From contig ONLU01000009.1 of NCBI GenBank assembly GCA_900318795.1, forward strand, positions 62,001-126,000: a stretch of DNA of 64,000 nt. Reading direction: 5' to 3'. This document shows, in pieces, positions 19,522 to 28,998 of this stretch; the first letter of the stretch is position 1, and every line of letters begins with the position of its first letter. The stretch is from an uncultured Prevotellaceae bacterium (GTDB lineage: Bacteria; Bacteroidota; Bacteroidia; Bacteroidales; Bacteroidaceae). A program made the translations under genes and the position numbers. Under the pieces are notes generated by a model. The model was not told the origin of the DNA, did no database searches, and was given only the letters and a program-made list of their open reading frames with translations.

Positions 19522-20832
19522 GTTGTTGTTACTGTTAAAATGTTGATATACATTATTTATAATGTTCTTTTCTTTCTTGTCCCATCGTGACCATGCCCAG
19601 AGCCTGTCAGCCAATACCAGCAATGCCAGAGGCAGGACATACCACAGCAGGATGACCAGGAGCTTGGCGGGAATGGCATCTTCGGGCATCTGTCCGATTT
19701 TCAGCCGCTCCAGAGGCTGCTCCAACTCTGCATCGCCCAGAGTAGGCAGACCGTTGCAACTCCACTTGCGGATGATGGTACCTCCCTTGAGCAGCAACAG
19801 CCCCGGATTGCTGCGGACAATGGTCTTCAGCGTGGTCTCGTCCGTAAAGCAGAACGGGTATTCTGCTCCTGTGTAGTCGCACCAGTGCCTGATGTCTTGC
19901 TTACCGCTTGCTGTGAGTGTGTAGAAGGGATAGCCGTTGTCCTGTGCGTACTCGTAGAGCTGATTGATGAGGTCGACATGTCCGGCATCAGCCTTTGTCA
20001 GCTGTGGAGACACCAACAGAAATGCATAGCCTGACAGGCTGAGCAGTGAGTCGGTGATGTCTGTTCCGTCGCTGACACGCGTCATGGAGAAATCATGTAT
20101 GGGGGGCACGTAGCCCTCGCTGAGCTGCACGGTCTTGGAGTCGATGAACGTCCAGGTGGAGTCGGGATAGTTGTCAGTGGTGAACTCGCGTCGTTCTCCG
20201 TTTTTCTCCATGATGAACGTAGTCTCGAAGCGTGGTTGCTCGGCATCGTCGGGAATCTCCATCCCCTGACGTATATTGGCCCCGATGTGATAGGGGCGGA
20301 AGTCGAAGTAGGGCAGGTCGTAGAGCGACCATCCTGACACGACTAGGATGAATATGGCCGTGTAGTTGATGACTATCCACTGGTTGGACTTGGACACGAA
20401 CCGGTACATGTCGAGCGGATGGCGCCAGATCAGGACCGCCATGGCGAGCAGTACGGCATTCTTCCAGAACGTCTGCCAGTTGGTCAGTACCACGGCATCG
20501 CCAAAACATCCGCAGTCGCTGACGGGATTGGCCAAAGCCAGCCACAGCGTGAGCGGTGTCATGACAAGAAAGAGTATCAGCGTGAGCAGTGACACCATGC
20601 GCCGGCGTATGGCCAGCAACAGGAATGTGCCCAGCGAGAACTCAAATGCCGACAACAATATGGCAGCTCCCAGTGTCATGGCATCGTGTATGTAGGGTGC
20701 CAGATGGAGCGCCTCCAGATAGTCGGCCATCTTATATTGTGTGCCCATCGGATCGACAGCCTTGACAAACCCTGAGAATATCAGGACTACGGCCAGAACG
20801 ACACGGGCAATATTTACCAAAACCTTCCTCAA
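18763..20832 (-). CDS. MauE/DoxX-like membrane protein, open reading frame continuous with TpiA
   Basis: The 689-codon frame begins [21 protein letters not shown] and carries about 437 residues before TpiA. The first 150 residues contain four membrane helices and the [18 protein letters not shown] motif of MauE/DoxX-type redox-associated proteins. A further helix follows at ~157-175, then a soluble, thioredoxin-like region with [13 protein letters not shown], then a last helix near 405-425. The linker to TpiA ([19 protein letters not shown]) looks like translated intergenic DNA. The gene starts 4 nt after the DUF1599 gene. The upstream part probably takes part in periplasmic disulfide or electron transfer; whether the fusion protein accumulates is unknown. 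Confidence 0.75.
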   Translation of the reverse strand: MRKVLVNIARVVLAVVLIFSGFVKAVDPMGTQYKMADYLEALHLAPYIHDAMTLGAAILLSAFEFSLGTFLLLAIRRRMVSLLTLILFLVMTPLTLWLALANPVSDCGCFGDAVVLTNWQTFWKNAVLLAMAVLIWRHPLDMYRFVSKSNQWIVINYTAIFILVVSGWSLYDLPYFDFRPYHIGANIRQGMEIPDDAEQPRFETTFIMEKNGERREFTTDNYPDSTWTFIDSKTVQLSEGYVPPIHDFSMTRVSDGTDITDSLLSLSGYAFLLVSPQLTKADAGHVDLINQLYEYAQDNGYPFYTLTASGKQDIRHWCDYTGAEYPFCFTDETTLKTIVRSNPGLLLLKGGTIIRKWSCNGLPTLGDAELEQPLERLKIGQMPEDAIPAKLLVILLWYVLPLALLVLADRLWAWSRWDKKEKNIINNVYQHFNSNNNMRKKIVAGNWKMNLNLQEGIALAKELNEALTADKPNCGVIICTPFIHLASVAGVIDQNIIGLGAENCADKEKGAFTGEVSAEMVKSTGAQYVILGHSERREYYKETPEILKEKVLLALKNGLKVIFCIGETLAEREANKQNEVVKAELEGSVFNLSEANFKNIVIAYEPIWAIGTGKTATAEQAEEIHAYIRSIVAEKYGQAVADDTSILYGGSCKASNAPELFAKPDIDGGLIGGASLKCADFKGIIDAWK

Positions 20833-20836
20833 CTCC

Positions 20837-21385
20837 TTACTCCTTCAGTTTGATGGCCCCGAAGACGGCATAGTTGATGATGTCCATATAGTTGGCATCG
20901 ATGCCTTCGCTGACCAGCGTGTCGCCCCCCAGATTCTCAATCTCCTTGATGCGCTCAATCTTGGTCAGGATGAAGTCTGTATACGAACTGACGCGCATGC
21001 CGCGCCACGCCTCGTCGTAATCATGGTTCTTGCGTTTCATGAGCTCCAGGGCCTCGTTGGCATAGCGGTCATACAGCTTCATGGCCTCGTCGTTGCTGAT
21101 GTCCACTGTGTCGGCAAAGCCGTTGTAGATTTGTATCAGCCCTACGATGCCGTAGTTGATGAGCGCAATGAATTCAGGACGTATGCCTTCGCCTACGAGC
21201 GACTCTTTCTTGATTTCCAGCGAGCGGATGCGCTTGGCCTTGATGAACAGCTGGTCGGTCAGCGACTGTGGGCGCAGAATACGCCACGAAGCTCCATAGT
21301 CATGAAGTTTTTTCTCGAACAAACTACGGCATTCGCTGATGGTTTGCTCGAACTGCTGGTTGTTTTTTGCTTCATTATTAGCCAT
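20837..21385 (-). CDS. DUF1599 / nucleotide modification associated domain 1 (Nmad1) protein
   Basis: 182 residues made of two tandem copies of one domain. The first has [21 protein letters not shown], then [14 protein letters not shown]. The second has [21 protein letters not shown], then [14 protein letters not shown]. The paired (K/H)DYxxxWR motifs identify DUF1599 (Pfam Nmad1), an all-alpha domain related to nucleotide-handling folds, cytoplasmic and of uncertain role. The ATG at 21397 lies inside the promoter -7 box, so the start [12 protein letters not shown] at 21385 is used. It leads the operon DUF1599, MauE-like, tpiA, SPOR, folE, unknown. Confidence 0.85.
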   Translation of the reverse strand: MANNEAKNNQQFEQTISECRSLFEKKLHDYGASWRILRPQSLTDQLFIKAKRIRSLEIKKESLVGEGIRPEFIALINYGIVGLIQIYNGFADTVDISNDEAMKLYDRYANEALELMKRKNHDYDEAWRGMRVSSYTDFILTKIERIKEIENLGGDTLVSEGIDANYMDIINYAVFGAIKLKE

Positions 21386-21394
21386 AATCGAGTG

Positions 21395-21426
21395 CAAAAT
21401 TACGGATTTCTTGTGAAATAACCAAA
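21395..21426 (-). promoter_or_regulatory. Predicted promoter of DUF1599-tpiA-folE operon
   Basis: Minus-strand TTTG (21426-21423), 20-nt spacer, TAATTTTG (21402-21395). The chosen start is only about 10 nt downstream, so the transcript is nearly leaderless. Confidence 0.65.
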
Positions 21427-21443
21427 AAAAATGCTTATCTTTG
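21411..21443 (+). promoter_or_regulatory. Predicted promoter of cca, overlapping the divergent promoter
   Basis: TATCTTTG at 21436-21443 with a weak TTG at 21411-21413. It interleaves with the minus-strand promoter at 21395-21426, so the two cannot be occupied at once. Confidence 0.5.
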
Positions 21444-21468
21444 CACTCTCAAATTGAAAAGTGACGGA

Positions 21469-22968
21469 ATGAAGCTCTATTCTGACGAGGCATTAGCCCA
21501 GATATTGGACAAGGACATCTTCCACCAGATTTCGACAGTTGCCGACGGTCTGGGGGTGGAATGCTATGTGGTAGGAGGCTATGTGCGCGACATCTTCCTG
21601 GAGCGTCCCTCTGCTGATATCGACGTCGTTGTCGTGGGCAGTGGTATTGAGGTCGCCAAGGGTTTGAAGCAGCTGTTGGGAAAGCGTGCCCACCTGAGCG
21701 TGTTCAAGAATTTCGGTACCGCACAGGTCAAGATAAGGGAGAGGCAAAGGGGTGATGGCCCAGGGGATGAGGATGTTTCCGAAATAGAGGTGGAGTTCGT
21801 GGGAGCCCGTAAGGAAAGCTACAGCCACGACTCGCGCAAACCAGTGGTGGAGAACGGCACGCTGGAAGATGACCAGAACCGTCGCGACTTCACCATCAAT
21901 GCAATGGCTATCTGTCTGAACCAGAGACGATTTGGTGAGTTGGTAGACCCCTTCAATGGTCTTGCTGACCTGGAAGACGGCATGATTGCCACTCCCTTGG
22001 ATCCCGCGATTACTTTCTCAGACGACCCGCTGCGCATGATGCGCTGCATCCGTTTTGCCACCCAGCTGAATTTCCAGATAGAAGACGAGACCTTCGAGGC
22101 CCTGCAGCATATGGCTGACCGCATCAAGATTGTAAGCGGCGAGCGCATTGAGGTGGAGCTGAACAAAATCATGATGGCTCCGCACCCCAGCATAGGCTTT
22201 GAATACCTGCAACGCTCTGGACTATTGCAGATTATCCTGCCTGAGTTGTCGGTTCTCGACATCGTTGAGAAGAAAGAGGGTAGGGCACACAAGAACAATT
22301 TCTACCACACGCTGGAAGTGCTGGAGAACGTCGTAAAGGCTCAAGATGGTCTCGCTTCTCAGCCTTCACCTTTCAACTCCAGACTCTACCTCCGTTGGGG
22401 AGCCCTGTTGCACGACATCGGGAAAACCCGTTCGAAGCGCTGGGAACCCGGTACGGGATGGACGTTCCATAACCATAATATAATAGGTGCGAAGATGGTG
22501 CCTGGCATTTTCCGTCGGTTGAAACTGCCTATGGGGGCTGAGATGAAGTACGTACAGAAGTTGGTGGACCTGCACATGCGTCCACAGGTGATTGCTGACA
22601 GCGAGGTCACGGATTCTGCCGTACGCCGTCTGCTGAACGATGCCGGAGACGATATTGACGACCTGATGATGCTTTGCGAGGCTGATATCACTTCGAAGAA
22701 CGAGGTCAAGAAGAAGATGTTTCTCGAGAACTTCCGTATGGTTCGCGAGAAGTTGGTTGACCTGAAGGAGAAAGACTACAAGCGCCTGTTGCAGCCCGTC
22801 ATCGACGGCAATGAGATCATGGAACTGTTCCATCTGAAGCCTTCGCGTGAGGTGGGTGTGCTGAAGCAATATCTGAAAGACGCAGTACTCGACAACCGGG
22901 TGGAAAACGAGCGCGAACCGCTGATGCAATTGCTCATGGAAAAAGCCCGACTGATGGGATTGACCTGA
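21469..22968 (+). CDS. cca: CCA-adding tRNA nucleotidyltransferase with HD domain
   Basis: 499 residues from the ATG at 21469 (MKLYSDEALAQIL); the longer frame uses a TTG. The N-terminal polymerase-beta-like head has VVGGYVRD and the metal-binding ADIDVVV. Then come RRDFTINAMA and DPLRMMRCIRFATQLNF of the tRNA nucleotidyltransferase/poly(A) polymerase family. A C-terminal HD phosphohydrolase has LLHDIGKTRSK. tRNA-Pro in this window lacks encoded CCA, consistent with a need for this enzyme. A Gly/Glu/Asp-rich insert (RQRGDGPGDEDVSE) occurs near residues 95-108. A terminator follows at 22996. Confidence 0.92.
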   Translation: MKLYSDEALAQILDKDIFHQISTVADGLGVECYVVGGYVRDIFLERPSADIDVVVVGSGIEVAKGLKQLLGKRAHLSVFKNFGTAQVKIRERQRGDGPGDEDVSEIEVEFVGARKESYSHDSRKPVVENGTLEDDQNRRDFTINAMAICLNQRRFGELVDPFNGLADLEDGMIATPLDPAITFSDDPLRMMRCIRFATQLNFQIEDETFEALQHMADRIKIVSGERIEVELNKIMMAPHPSIGFEYLQRSGLLQIILPELSVLDIVEKKEGRAHKNNFYHTLEVLENVVKAQDGLASQPSPFNSRLYLRWGALLHDIGKTRSKRWEPGTGWTFHNHNIIGAKMVPGIFRRLKLPMGAEMKYVQKLVDLHMRPQVIADSEVTDSAVRRLLNDAGDDIDDLMMLCEADITSKNEVKKKMFLENFRMVREKLVDLKEKDYKRLLQPVIDGNEIMELFHLKPSREVGVLKQYLKDAVLDNRVENEREPLMQLLMEKARLMGLT

Positions 22969-22995
22969 CAGTCATGCATAAACTTTGTTAAATAT

Positions 22996-23029
22996 AGCGT
23001 ACCTATAATATAGGTATGCTGTTTTTTTT
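22996..23029 (+). terminator. Rho-independent terminator after cca
   Basis: 12-bp near-perfect stem (AGCGTACCTATA / TATAGGTATGCT, one G-T pair) with a single-base centre, 22996-23020, then eight T at 23022-23029. Confidence 0.8.
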
Positions 23030-23030
23030 G

Positions 23031-23038
23031 TACCTTTG
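23031..23038 (+). promoter_or_regulatory. Predicted -7 element of RND efflux operon
   Basis: TACCTTTG directly after the cca terminator T-run and 76 nt before the adaptor ATG. No TTTG is found at the usual -33 distance; that position is occupied by the hairpin. Confidence 0.5.
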
Positions 23039-23113
23039 CAGACTGAAAACCAAAATCCGAGTTTTGAGTTTTCGCTATAAAGTATATTCGAATATAAAAT
23101 AAATTAGGAAAAA

Positions 23114-24268
23114 ATGAAGAAAGTAATGATGATTGCAGCCGTTGCTGCAACGCTGGTTGCTTGTGGAGGCGGTGGTGGCCGTCCCAATTTTGGTGACAAT
23201 GAGTATCCCGTGGTAACAGTGGGTACGTCGGAAGCTGATATGCAGTCTACTTTTCCTGCTTCCATCAAGGGTGTGCAGGATGTTGAGATCCGTCCGAAGG
23301 TAACTGGCTTCTTGGTGCAGATTAATGTGAAAGAAGGTCAGACGGTAAGTGCCGGCCAGACTTTGTTCGTCATTGATAACGAGACCTATCAGGCACAGGT
23401 CCGTCAGGCTCAGGCTACTGTCAATACTGCCCAGCAGCAGGTCAATACGGCCCAGCTGACTTACGAGAATGCCAAGCAGCTGCACGAGAACAGGGTCATT
23501 GGTGACTACGAGTTGCAGACCTCGAAGAATTCCTTCGAGAGTGCCAAGGCCCAGCTGGCTCAGGCCCAGGCAACACTGGCGTCTGCCAAGGAGACGCTGA
23601 GCTTCTGCTATGTGAAGAGCCCCGCTGCTGGTGTGGTAGGTACGCTGCCTTTTAAGAAAGGTGCCCTGGTAAGTGCTTCGAATGCCCTGACCACGGTGGC
23701 TAACATCTCGTCAATGGATGTCTATTTCTCTGTGACAGAGAAGGATGCCATGATCATCTCGCAGAAGGGCCTGAACAGCATTCCTGCCGTGAAGCTCCAA
23801 CTGGCTGACGGCAGCATCTATGCCCATGAGGGTAAGGTGAGCCGCATGAGTGGTGTCATCGACGCAGAGACGGGTTCTGTCCAGCTGATTGCCTCGTTCC
23901 CCAATCCGGAGAAGATGCTGAAGAGTGGTGCTACGGGTAATCTGATTATTCCCCGCCAGAACCTCAGTGCCATCGTCATCCCCCAGGCTTGCGTCTCGGA
24001 GGTGCAGAACAAGAAGTTCGTTTATCTGCTGGCTGAGGGCAACAAGGTGAAATATACCGAGATTAAGGTTGACCCCCAGAACGACGGCAACAACTATATC
24101 GTCACAGAAGGTCTGAAGACTGGTGACAAGTACGTCACCAATGGTATTACCAAACTGAGCGACGGCATGGAGATTGTGCCCATCACGCCCGAGCGCTACC
24201 AGCAGAAGATAGACGAGCAGGCTAAGGCCATGTCGGCTGGCGACATCGTGGGAGCCATGAAGAAATAA
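23114..24268 (+). CDS. RND efflux periplasmic adaptor (membrane fusion) lipoprotein
   Basis: 384 residues, AcrA/MexA family. Lipoprotein signal MKKVMMIAAVAATLVACGGGG with lipidated Cys near 17. The lipoyl half-motifs are GVQDVEIRPKVTGFL and SPAAGVVGTLPFKKGALVS. Between them is an alpha-helical hairpin rich in QAQATVNTAQQQ repeats, then beta-barrel and membrane-proximal domains (IVIPQACVSEVQNKKFVY, VTEGLKTGDKYVTNGI). It links the inner-membrane pump and outer-membrane channel encoded immediately downstream. Substrates cannot be predicted. First gene of a four-gene plus-strand set that ends with an lpxA homologue. Confidence 0.95.
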   Translation: MKKVMMIAAVAATLVACGGGGGRPNFGDNEYPVVTVGTSEADMQSTFPASIKGVQDVEIRPKVTGFLVQINVKEGQTVSAGQTLFVIDNETYQAQVRQAQATVNTAQQQVNTAQLTYENAKQLHENRVIGDYELQTSKNSFESAKAQLAQAQATLASAKETLSFCYVKSPAAGVVGTLPFKKGALVSASNALTTVANISSMDVYFSVTEKDAMIISQKGLNSIPAVKLQLADGSIYAHEGKVSRMSGVIDAETGSVQLIASFPNPEKMLKSGATGNLIIPRQNLSAIVIPQACVSEVQNKKFVYLLAEGNKVKYTEIKVDPQNDGNNYIVTEGLKTGDKYVTNGITKLSDGMEIVPITPERYQQKIDEQAKAMSAGDIVGAMKK

Positions 24269-24301
24269 TTGATAATTGAAAATTGATAATTGACAATTAT
24301 G
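24269..24301 (+). repeat. AT-rich period-7 spacer
   Basis: The adaptor-permease gap is four heptamers in register: ATTGATA, ATTGAAA, ATTGATA, ATTGACA, then ATT leading into the permease ATG. Similar period-7 leaders occur elsewhere in the window. Confidence 0.6.
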
Positions 24302-27300
24302 ACTTTTACAACATTTATCAAACGCCCAGTGCTGTCGACGGTGATCTCCATCCTCATCGTCCTGCTGGGTCTTATCGGACTGGTGTCACTGCCTATTGAG
24401 CAGTACCCCAATATAGCACCGCCTACCGTGGCGGTATGGACCACCTATCCCGGTGCTGACGCTGAGACGGTGAAGAACTCCGTTGTCACCCCCTTGGAAG
24501 AGAGCATCAACGGTGTGGAAGGCATGGACTATATCACCTCAACGTCTTCTACGGGTTCTGCCCAGCTCTCTGTGCTGTTCCGCCAGGGTATGAACCCTGA
24601 TATGTGTGCCGTTAACGTGCAGAACCGTGTGTCTCAGGCTCAGGCCCTGCTGCCTGCTGAGGTGACACGTATCGGTGTGACGGTATCCAAGCGACAGACC
24701 TCGCAGGTAATCATGTTCACGCTGACCTCTGACGGTCGATACGACGATGAGTTCCTGACCAACTACAATAACATTAACATTATCCCAGCCATCAAGCGTA
24801 TTCAGGGTGTGGGTGATGTGAACACCCCCGGTCTGAAGACCTACTCGATGCGTATCTGGCTGAAGCCTGACGTGATGAAGCAATACAACCTGATGCCTTC
24901 AGACATCACCAATGTACTTGGCGAACAGAACATTGAGGCTGCTCCCGGTACCTTTGGCGAGCAGTCGGATGTCGCCTACGAGTATGCCATGCGCTATACC
25001 GGTCGTCTGAAGACTCCGGAGGAGTTTGGCAACATCATCATCCAGAGCGACAACGCAGGACAGACGTTGAAACTGAAGGACGTAGCCCGCATAGAACTGG
25101 GTGGTCAGCAGTATTCGGTATCGATGAAGAACAACAATCTGCCTTCTGTGCTCGGTATGGTGCAGCAGATTGCGGGTTCCAATGCCAACGAGATAGCCAA
25201 GAACGTGAAGGCTGAACTGGAAGAGCAGGCAAAGCTGTTCCCTCCAGGCATGACCTATAAGATCAACTACGATGTCACAGAGTTCCTGTACGCCTCTATC
25301 GAGGAGGTGGTGTTCACGCTGGTGTTCACCCTCATCCTGGTGTTCATCGTCATCTACATCTTCCTGCAGGACTGGCGCTCGACGCTGATCCCGCTGATTG
25401 CCGTCCCGGTATCACTGGTGGGTACCTTCTTCTTCCTCAGCGTCTTCGGATTCTCCATCAACCTGCTGACACTGTCCGCCTTGCTGCTGGCTATTGCCAT
25501 TGTGGTGGATGACGCTATTGTGGTGGTCGAGGCTGTGCACGCCAAACTGGACCAAGGCTATAAGTCTGCACTGACAGCATCCATCGATGCCATGAACGAG
25601 ATTTCGGGTGCTATCATCTCCATTACGCTGGTGATGGCCTCAGTGTTCATCCCCGTGTCGTTCATAGGTGGTACCTCGGGTACGTTCTACCGTGAGTTTG
25701 GTGTGACAATGGCTGTCAGCATCTTCATCTCAGCCCTGAACGCTCTGACGCTGTCTCCTGCCCTGTGTGCTATCTTTCTGAAACCGCACGACAAGGATGG
25801 ACATGAGAAGAAGATGTCTGTGGTAGACCGTTTCCATGCATCGTTCAATACAGCGTTCGATGCTACTACCAATAAGTATAAGAATGCCATTGAGAAGCTG
25901 GTGCGCAAGCCCATTGCCATCATGGTCACTGTTGTGATAGGTGCCATTGTGCTGATAGCCACCATGGCTACCACCAAGACTGGTCTGGTACCTGAGGAGG
26001 ATACTGGAACCATCTTCTGCACCATCTCTATGCCGCCTGCCACCTCTGTCGAGCGTACTAAGCGCGTCATCAGTCAGGTGGACAGCATCCTGGCTGCCGA
26101 CCCGGCTATCCAGAGCCGTGAGCAGATACAGGGTTATAACTTCATAGCAGGTACGGGTTCAGACCAGGCTACCTTCATCATCAAGTTGAAACCGTTTGCC
26201 GACCGCCAGAAGGGCTTCTTCTGGAAACTCAGCGGACTGTGGCAGGGTGACGGCATCTACCGTTTCTTCCTCAATCCCTACGAGTCCAACGGTGTGCTGG
26301 CTCAGATTTATCTGAAGACGGCCCACATCAAGGATGCCCAGATTCTGGCCTTTGCACCGCCCATGATTCCTGGCTTCTCCGTCAACTCGGGTGTGTCTAT
26401 CGTGATGCAAGACCGTACAGGTGGCTCGCTGGATAAGTTCTTCGGCATTGTGAAAGACTATCTTGCAGCGCTGAACAAGCGTCCTGAGTTCCAGACGGCA
26501 CAGACCTCGTACAACCCGAACTATCCACAGTATATGTTGCACGTAGACGTAGCCAAGTGTAAGAAGTCTGGCATCACGCCTAACACCGTACTGACCACGC
26601 TGCAGGGTTACTATGGTGGTCTGTATGCTTCAAACTTCAACGCCTATGGTAAGCTTTACCGTGTCATGATTCAGGGATCGCCCGAGACCCGTATGACACC
26701 TGAGTCGCTCAACAGCGTCTATGTGCGTACCCCAGGTGGTATGTCGCCTATTCAGGAGTTCTGTCGCATGGAGCGTGTCTATGGTCCGTCGAACATCAAC
26801 CGTTTCAACCTGTTTACCTCTATCAATGTGACGGCAACAGTGGCTAACGGCTACTCGACAGGTGAGGCTATCAAGGCTGCCCAGGAGGTCGCTGCTGACA
26901 TCTTGCCGCAGGGCTATAGCTATGAGTATTCCGGTCTGACACGTGAGGAGGCGAAGGCTTCGAACACCACAGCCATCATCTTCGTGCTGTGCTTCATCTT
27001 CATCTACCTGATTCTGTCTGCCCAGTATGAGTCGTACATCCTGCCACTGGCAGTGGTGCTCTCCGTGCCTTTCGGTCTGGCTGGATGCTTCTTGTTCACC
27101 ATGCTCTTCGGGCATGCCAACGACATCTACATGCAGATCTCGCTCATCATGCTGATTGGTCTGTTGGCCAAGAACGCCATTCTGATTGTTCAGTTCGCCC
27201 TGGAGCGTCGACAGACGGGTATGGCCATCTCATGGTCTGCCGTCTTGGGTGCTGCTGCCCGTCTGCGTCCTATCTTGATGACATCGCTGGCTATGGTGAT

Positions 27301-27556
27301 TGGTCTGCTGCCTATGATGTTTGCATCGGGTGTGGGCAAGAATGGTAACCAGACGCTGGGTGCTGCTGCTGTAGGTGGTATGTTGATAGGTACGCTGTGT
27401 CAGGTCATGGTTGTTCCGACGCTGTTTGTGCTCTTCCAGAGCTTGCAGGAGCGCATCTCGCCCATGAAGTTCGAGGACGAAGAGGAGAACCCTGACGTGG
27501 CTTCTGAGATATCCCAGTATGCACATCGTCCTGTAGACTATGAATTAGAGAAGTAA
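24299..27556 (+). CDS. RND (HAE1-type) multidrug efflux permease
   Basis: Proton-driven inner-membrane pump of the AcrB family, 1085 residues from the ATG at 24299 (MTFTTFIKRPVLSTVISILI); the longer frame starts at a TTG. It has the expected 12 membrane helices in two halves, large periplasmic loops, the signature PNIAPPTVAVWTTYPGADAE and the TM4 proton-relay Asp pair in IVVDDAIVVVEAVHAKLDQG. A C-terminal GLLAKNAILIVQFALE matches the second repeat. It follows the adaptor with a period-7 AT-rich spacer and precedes the outer-membrane factor by 7 nt, so the three subunits are co-expressed. Confidence 0.96.
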   Translation: MTFTTFIKRPVLSTVISILIVLLGLIGLVSLPIEQYPNIAPPTVAVWTTYPGADAETVKNSVVTPLEESINGVEGMDYITSTSSTGSAQLSVLFRQGMNPDMCAVNVQNRVSQAQALLPAEVTRIGVTVSKRQTSQVIMFTLTSDGRYDDEFLTNYNNINIIPAIKRIQGVGDVNTPGLKTYSMRIWLKPDVMKQYNLMPSDITNVLGEQNIEAAPGTFGEQSDVAYEYAMRYTGRLKTPEEFGNIIIQSDNAGQTLKLKDVARIELGGQQYSVSMKNNNLPSVLGMVQQIAGSNANEIAKNVKAELEEQAKLFPPGMTYKINYDVTEFLYASIEEVVFTLVFTLILVFIVIYIFLQDWRSTLIPLIAVPVSLVGTFFFLSVFGFSINLLTLSALLLAIAIVVDDAIVVVEAVHAKLDQGYKSALTASIDAMNEISGAIISITLVMASVFIPVSFIGGTSGTFYREFGVTMAVSIFISALNALTLSPALCAIFLKPHDKDGHEKKMSVVDRFHASFNTAFDATTNKYKNAIEKLVRKPIAIMVTVVIGAIVLIATMATTKTGLVPEEDTGTIFCTISMPPATSVERTKRVISQVDSILAADPAIQSREQIQGYNFIAGTGSDQATFIIKLKPFADRQKGFFWKLSGLWQGDGIYRFFLNPYESNGVLAQIYLKTAHIKDAQILAFAPPMIPGFSVNSGVSIVMQDRTGGSLDKFFGIVKDYLAALNKRPEFQTAQTSYNPNYPQYMLHVDVAKCKKSGITPNTVLTTLQGYYGGLYASNFNAYGKLYRVMIQGSPETRMTPESLNSVYVRTPGGMSPIQEFCRMERVYGPSNINRFNLFTSINVTATVANGYSTGEAIKAAQEVAADILPQGYSYEYSGLTREEAKASNTTAIIFVLCFIFIYLILSAQYESYILPLAVVLSVPFGLAGCFLFTMLFGHANDIYMQISLIMLIGLLAKNAILIVQFALERRQTGMAISWSAVLGAAARLRPILMTSLAMVIGLLPMMFASGVGKNGNQTLGAAAVGGMLIGTLCQVMVVPTLFVLFQSLQERISPMKFEDEEENPDVASEISQYAHRPVDYELEK

Positions 27557-27563
27557 AAGAGCT

Positions 27564-28955
27564 ATGAAGAAGATTTTGATTTTTGCTGCTGCAACCATGC
27601 TGCTTGGCAGTTGTGGCGTATATAATAAGTACGAGCGCCCCAGCGTAGACGCAAAGGGTATCATCCGCGATGTCGAGTCCGATGTCGATACGCTGGCTGT
27701 TGCACCCCAGGATACTGCCTCGTTTGGCAATCTGCCGTGGCGGACGGTGTTCACGGACCCTCAGCTGCAGGCACTCATCGAGCAGGGATTGCAGAAGAAT
27801 TCCGACCTGCTGAACGCTGCTCTCACCGTGCAGATGTACGAATCGATGCTGAAGGCTGCCAAACTGGCCTTCCTGCCAGCCATCAACTTTGGTGCCACCT
27901 CTATGGGTAACATCCATACCCTCTATACCGACCCCTCGCAGACCATGAAGTCCTATTCGTTCCCTGTGACGGCTTCGTGGACACTCGACCTCTTTGGTAA
28001 CGTCCTGTCGCAGAAGCGATCAACCCAGATGAAACTCCTGGGCTTCAAGGACTACCAGATGGCTGTCCGGGCACAGGTCATCGGTGGTATTGCCAACTGC
28101 TACTATACGCTGCTGATGCTGGACGAGCAGGTGCGCATCGTGACAGAGATGTCCAAGATGGCCAAGGAGACTTGGGAGATGATGAAGCTCCAGCATCAGC
28201 TGGGCCGGGCGCGCTCTACCAATGTGCAGAGTGCTGAGGCTGCTTATCTGAACACCCTGACGCAAGCCAACGACTTCCGTCGTCAGATTCGTTCTACGGA
28301 GAATGCCCTTTCTCTGCTCGTCGGACAGCCTGGCCAGCAGATAGGCCGTTCTACGCTGGCTGAGCAGTCGTTGCCTACCGAGTTCTCTGCTGGTGTGGGG
28401 GTTGCGCTGCTGAAGAACCGTCCTGACGTGCACAATGCCGAGATGCAACTGGCTGCTTGTTTCCATGATGTGCAGACAGCTCGTTCCAAGTTCTATCCCA
28501 CCATCACGATTGGTACAAGGGCTGATTTTAGCAATTCTAGTGGTTCGCTGAATCCTGGCAAGTGGGCTGTCGACTTCTTTGCCGGTCTCACACAGCCCAT
28601 CTTCAATCGTGGCGCTTTGACGGCAAACTTGAAGGTGTCGAAGTTACAGTACGAGCAGGCCTTCAATTCGTGGCAGACTGCCATCTACTCTGCAGGTAAC
28701 GAGGTCAGCAACGCCCTCGTCAACTATCATGTCTATGACGAGAACTCCAAGCTCGAGACCCAGCGTGTCGAGGTGCTTACCAAGAACGTCGAAGACACCC
28801 GTGCCCTGTACAAGAGTTCAGGCAGTAGCTATCTGGAGGTGCTCACAGCCCAGACCCAACTGCTCTCTGCTCAACTCTCGAAAGTGAATGACGACTACTC
28901 CAAGATGATTAACGTCATCACCCTCTATACCGCCCTTGGTGGTGGAGGAAAGTAG
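27564..28955 (+). CDS. RND efflux outer-membrane factor (TolC/NodT-like lipoprotein)
   Basis: 463 residues; lipoprotein signal MKKILIFAAATMLLGSCGVYNKYERP. Two homologous outer-membrane-efflux repeats with long coiled-coil helices: first about 60-250 (LPWRTVFTDPQLQALIEQGL), second from about 255 (GVALLKNRPDVHNAEMQLAACFHDVQTARSKFYPTI region) to the end. PTITIGTRADFSNSSG and GLTQPIFNRGALTANLKVS are typical of the NodT subfamily. It forms the trimeric exit duct for the adjacent adaptor and permease. lpxA follows after 43 nt. Confidence 0.94.
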   Translation: MKKILIFAAATMLLGSCGVYNKYERPSVDAKGIIRDVESDVDTLAVAPQDTASFGNLPWRTVFTDPQLQALIEQGLQKNSDLLNAALTVQMYESMLKAAKLAFLPAINFGATSMGNIHTLYTDPSQTMKSYSFPVTASWTLDLFGNVLSQKRSTQMKLLGFKDYQMAVRAQVIGGIANCYYTLLMLDEQVRIVTEMSKMAKETWEMMKLQHQLGRARSTNVQSAEAAYLNTLTQANDFRRQIRSTENALSLLVGQPGQQIGRSTLAEQSLPTEFSAGVGVALLKNRPDVHNAEMQLAACFHDVQTARSKFYPTITIGTRADFSNSSGSLNPGKWAVDFFAGLTQPIFNRGALTANLKVSKLQYEQAFNSWQTAIYSAGNEVSNALVNYHVYDENSKLETQRVEVLTKNVEDTRALYKSSGSSYLEVLTAQTQLLSAQLSKVNDDYSKMINVITLYTALGGGGK

Positions 28956-28998
28956 CGCCAACTTATTATGTTATTATGTCTAAAAAGGATAAGTTAAT

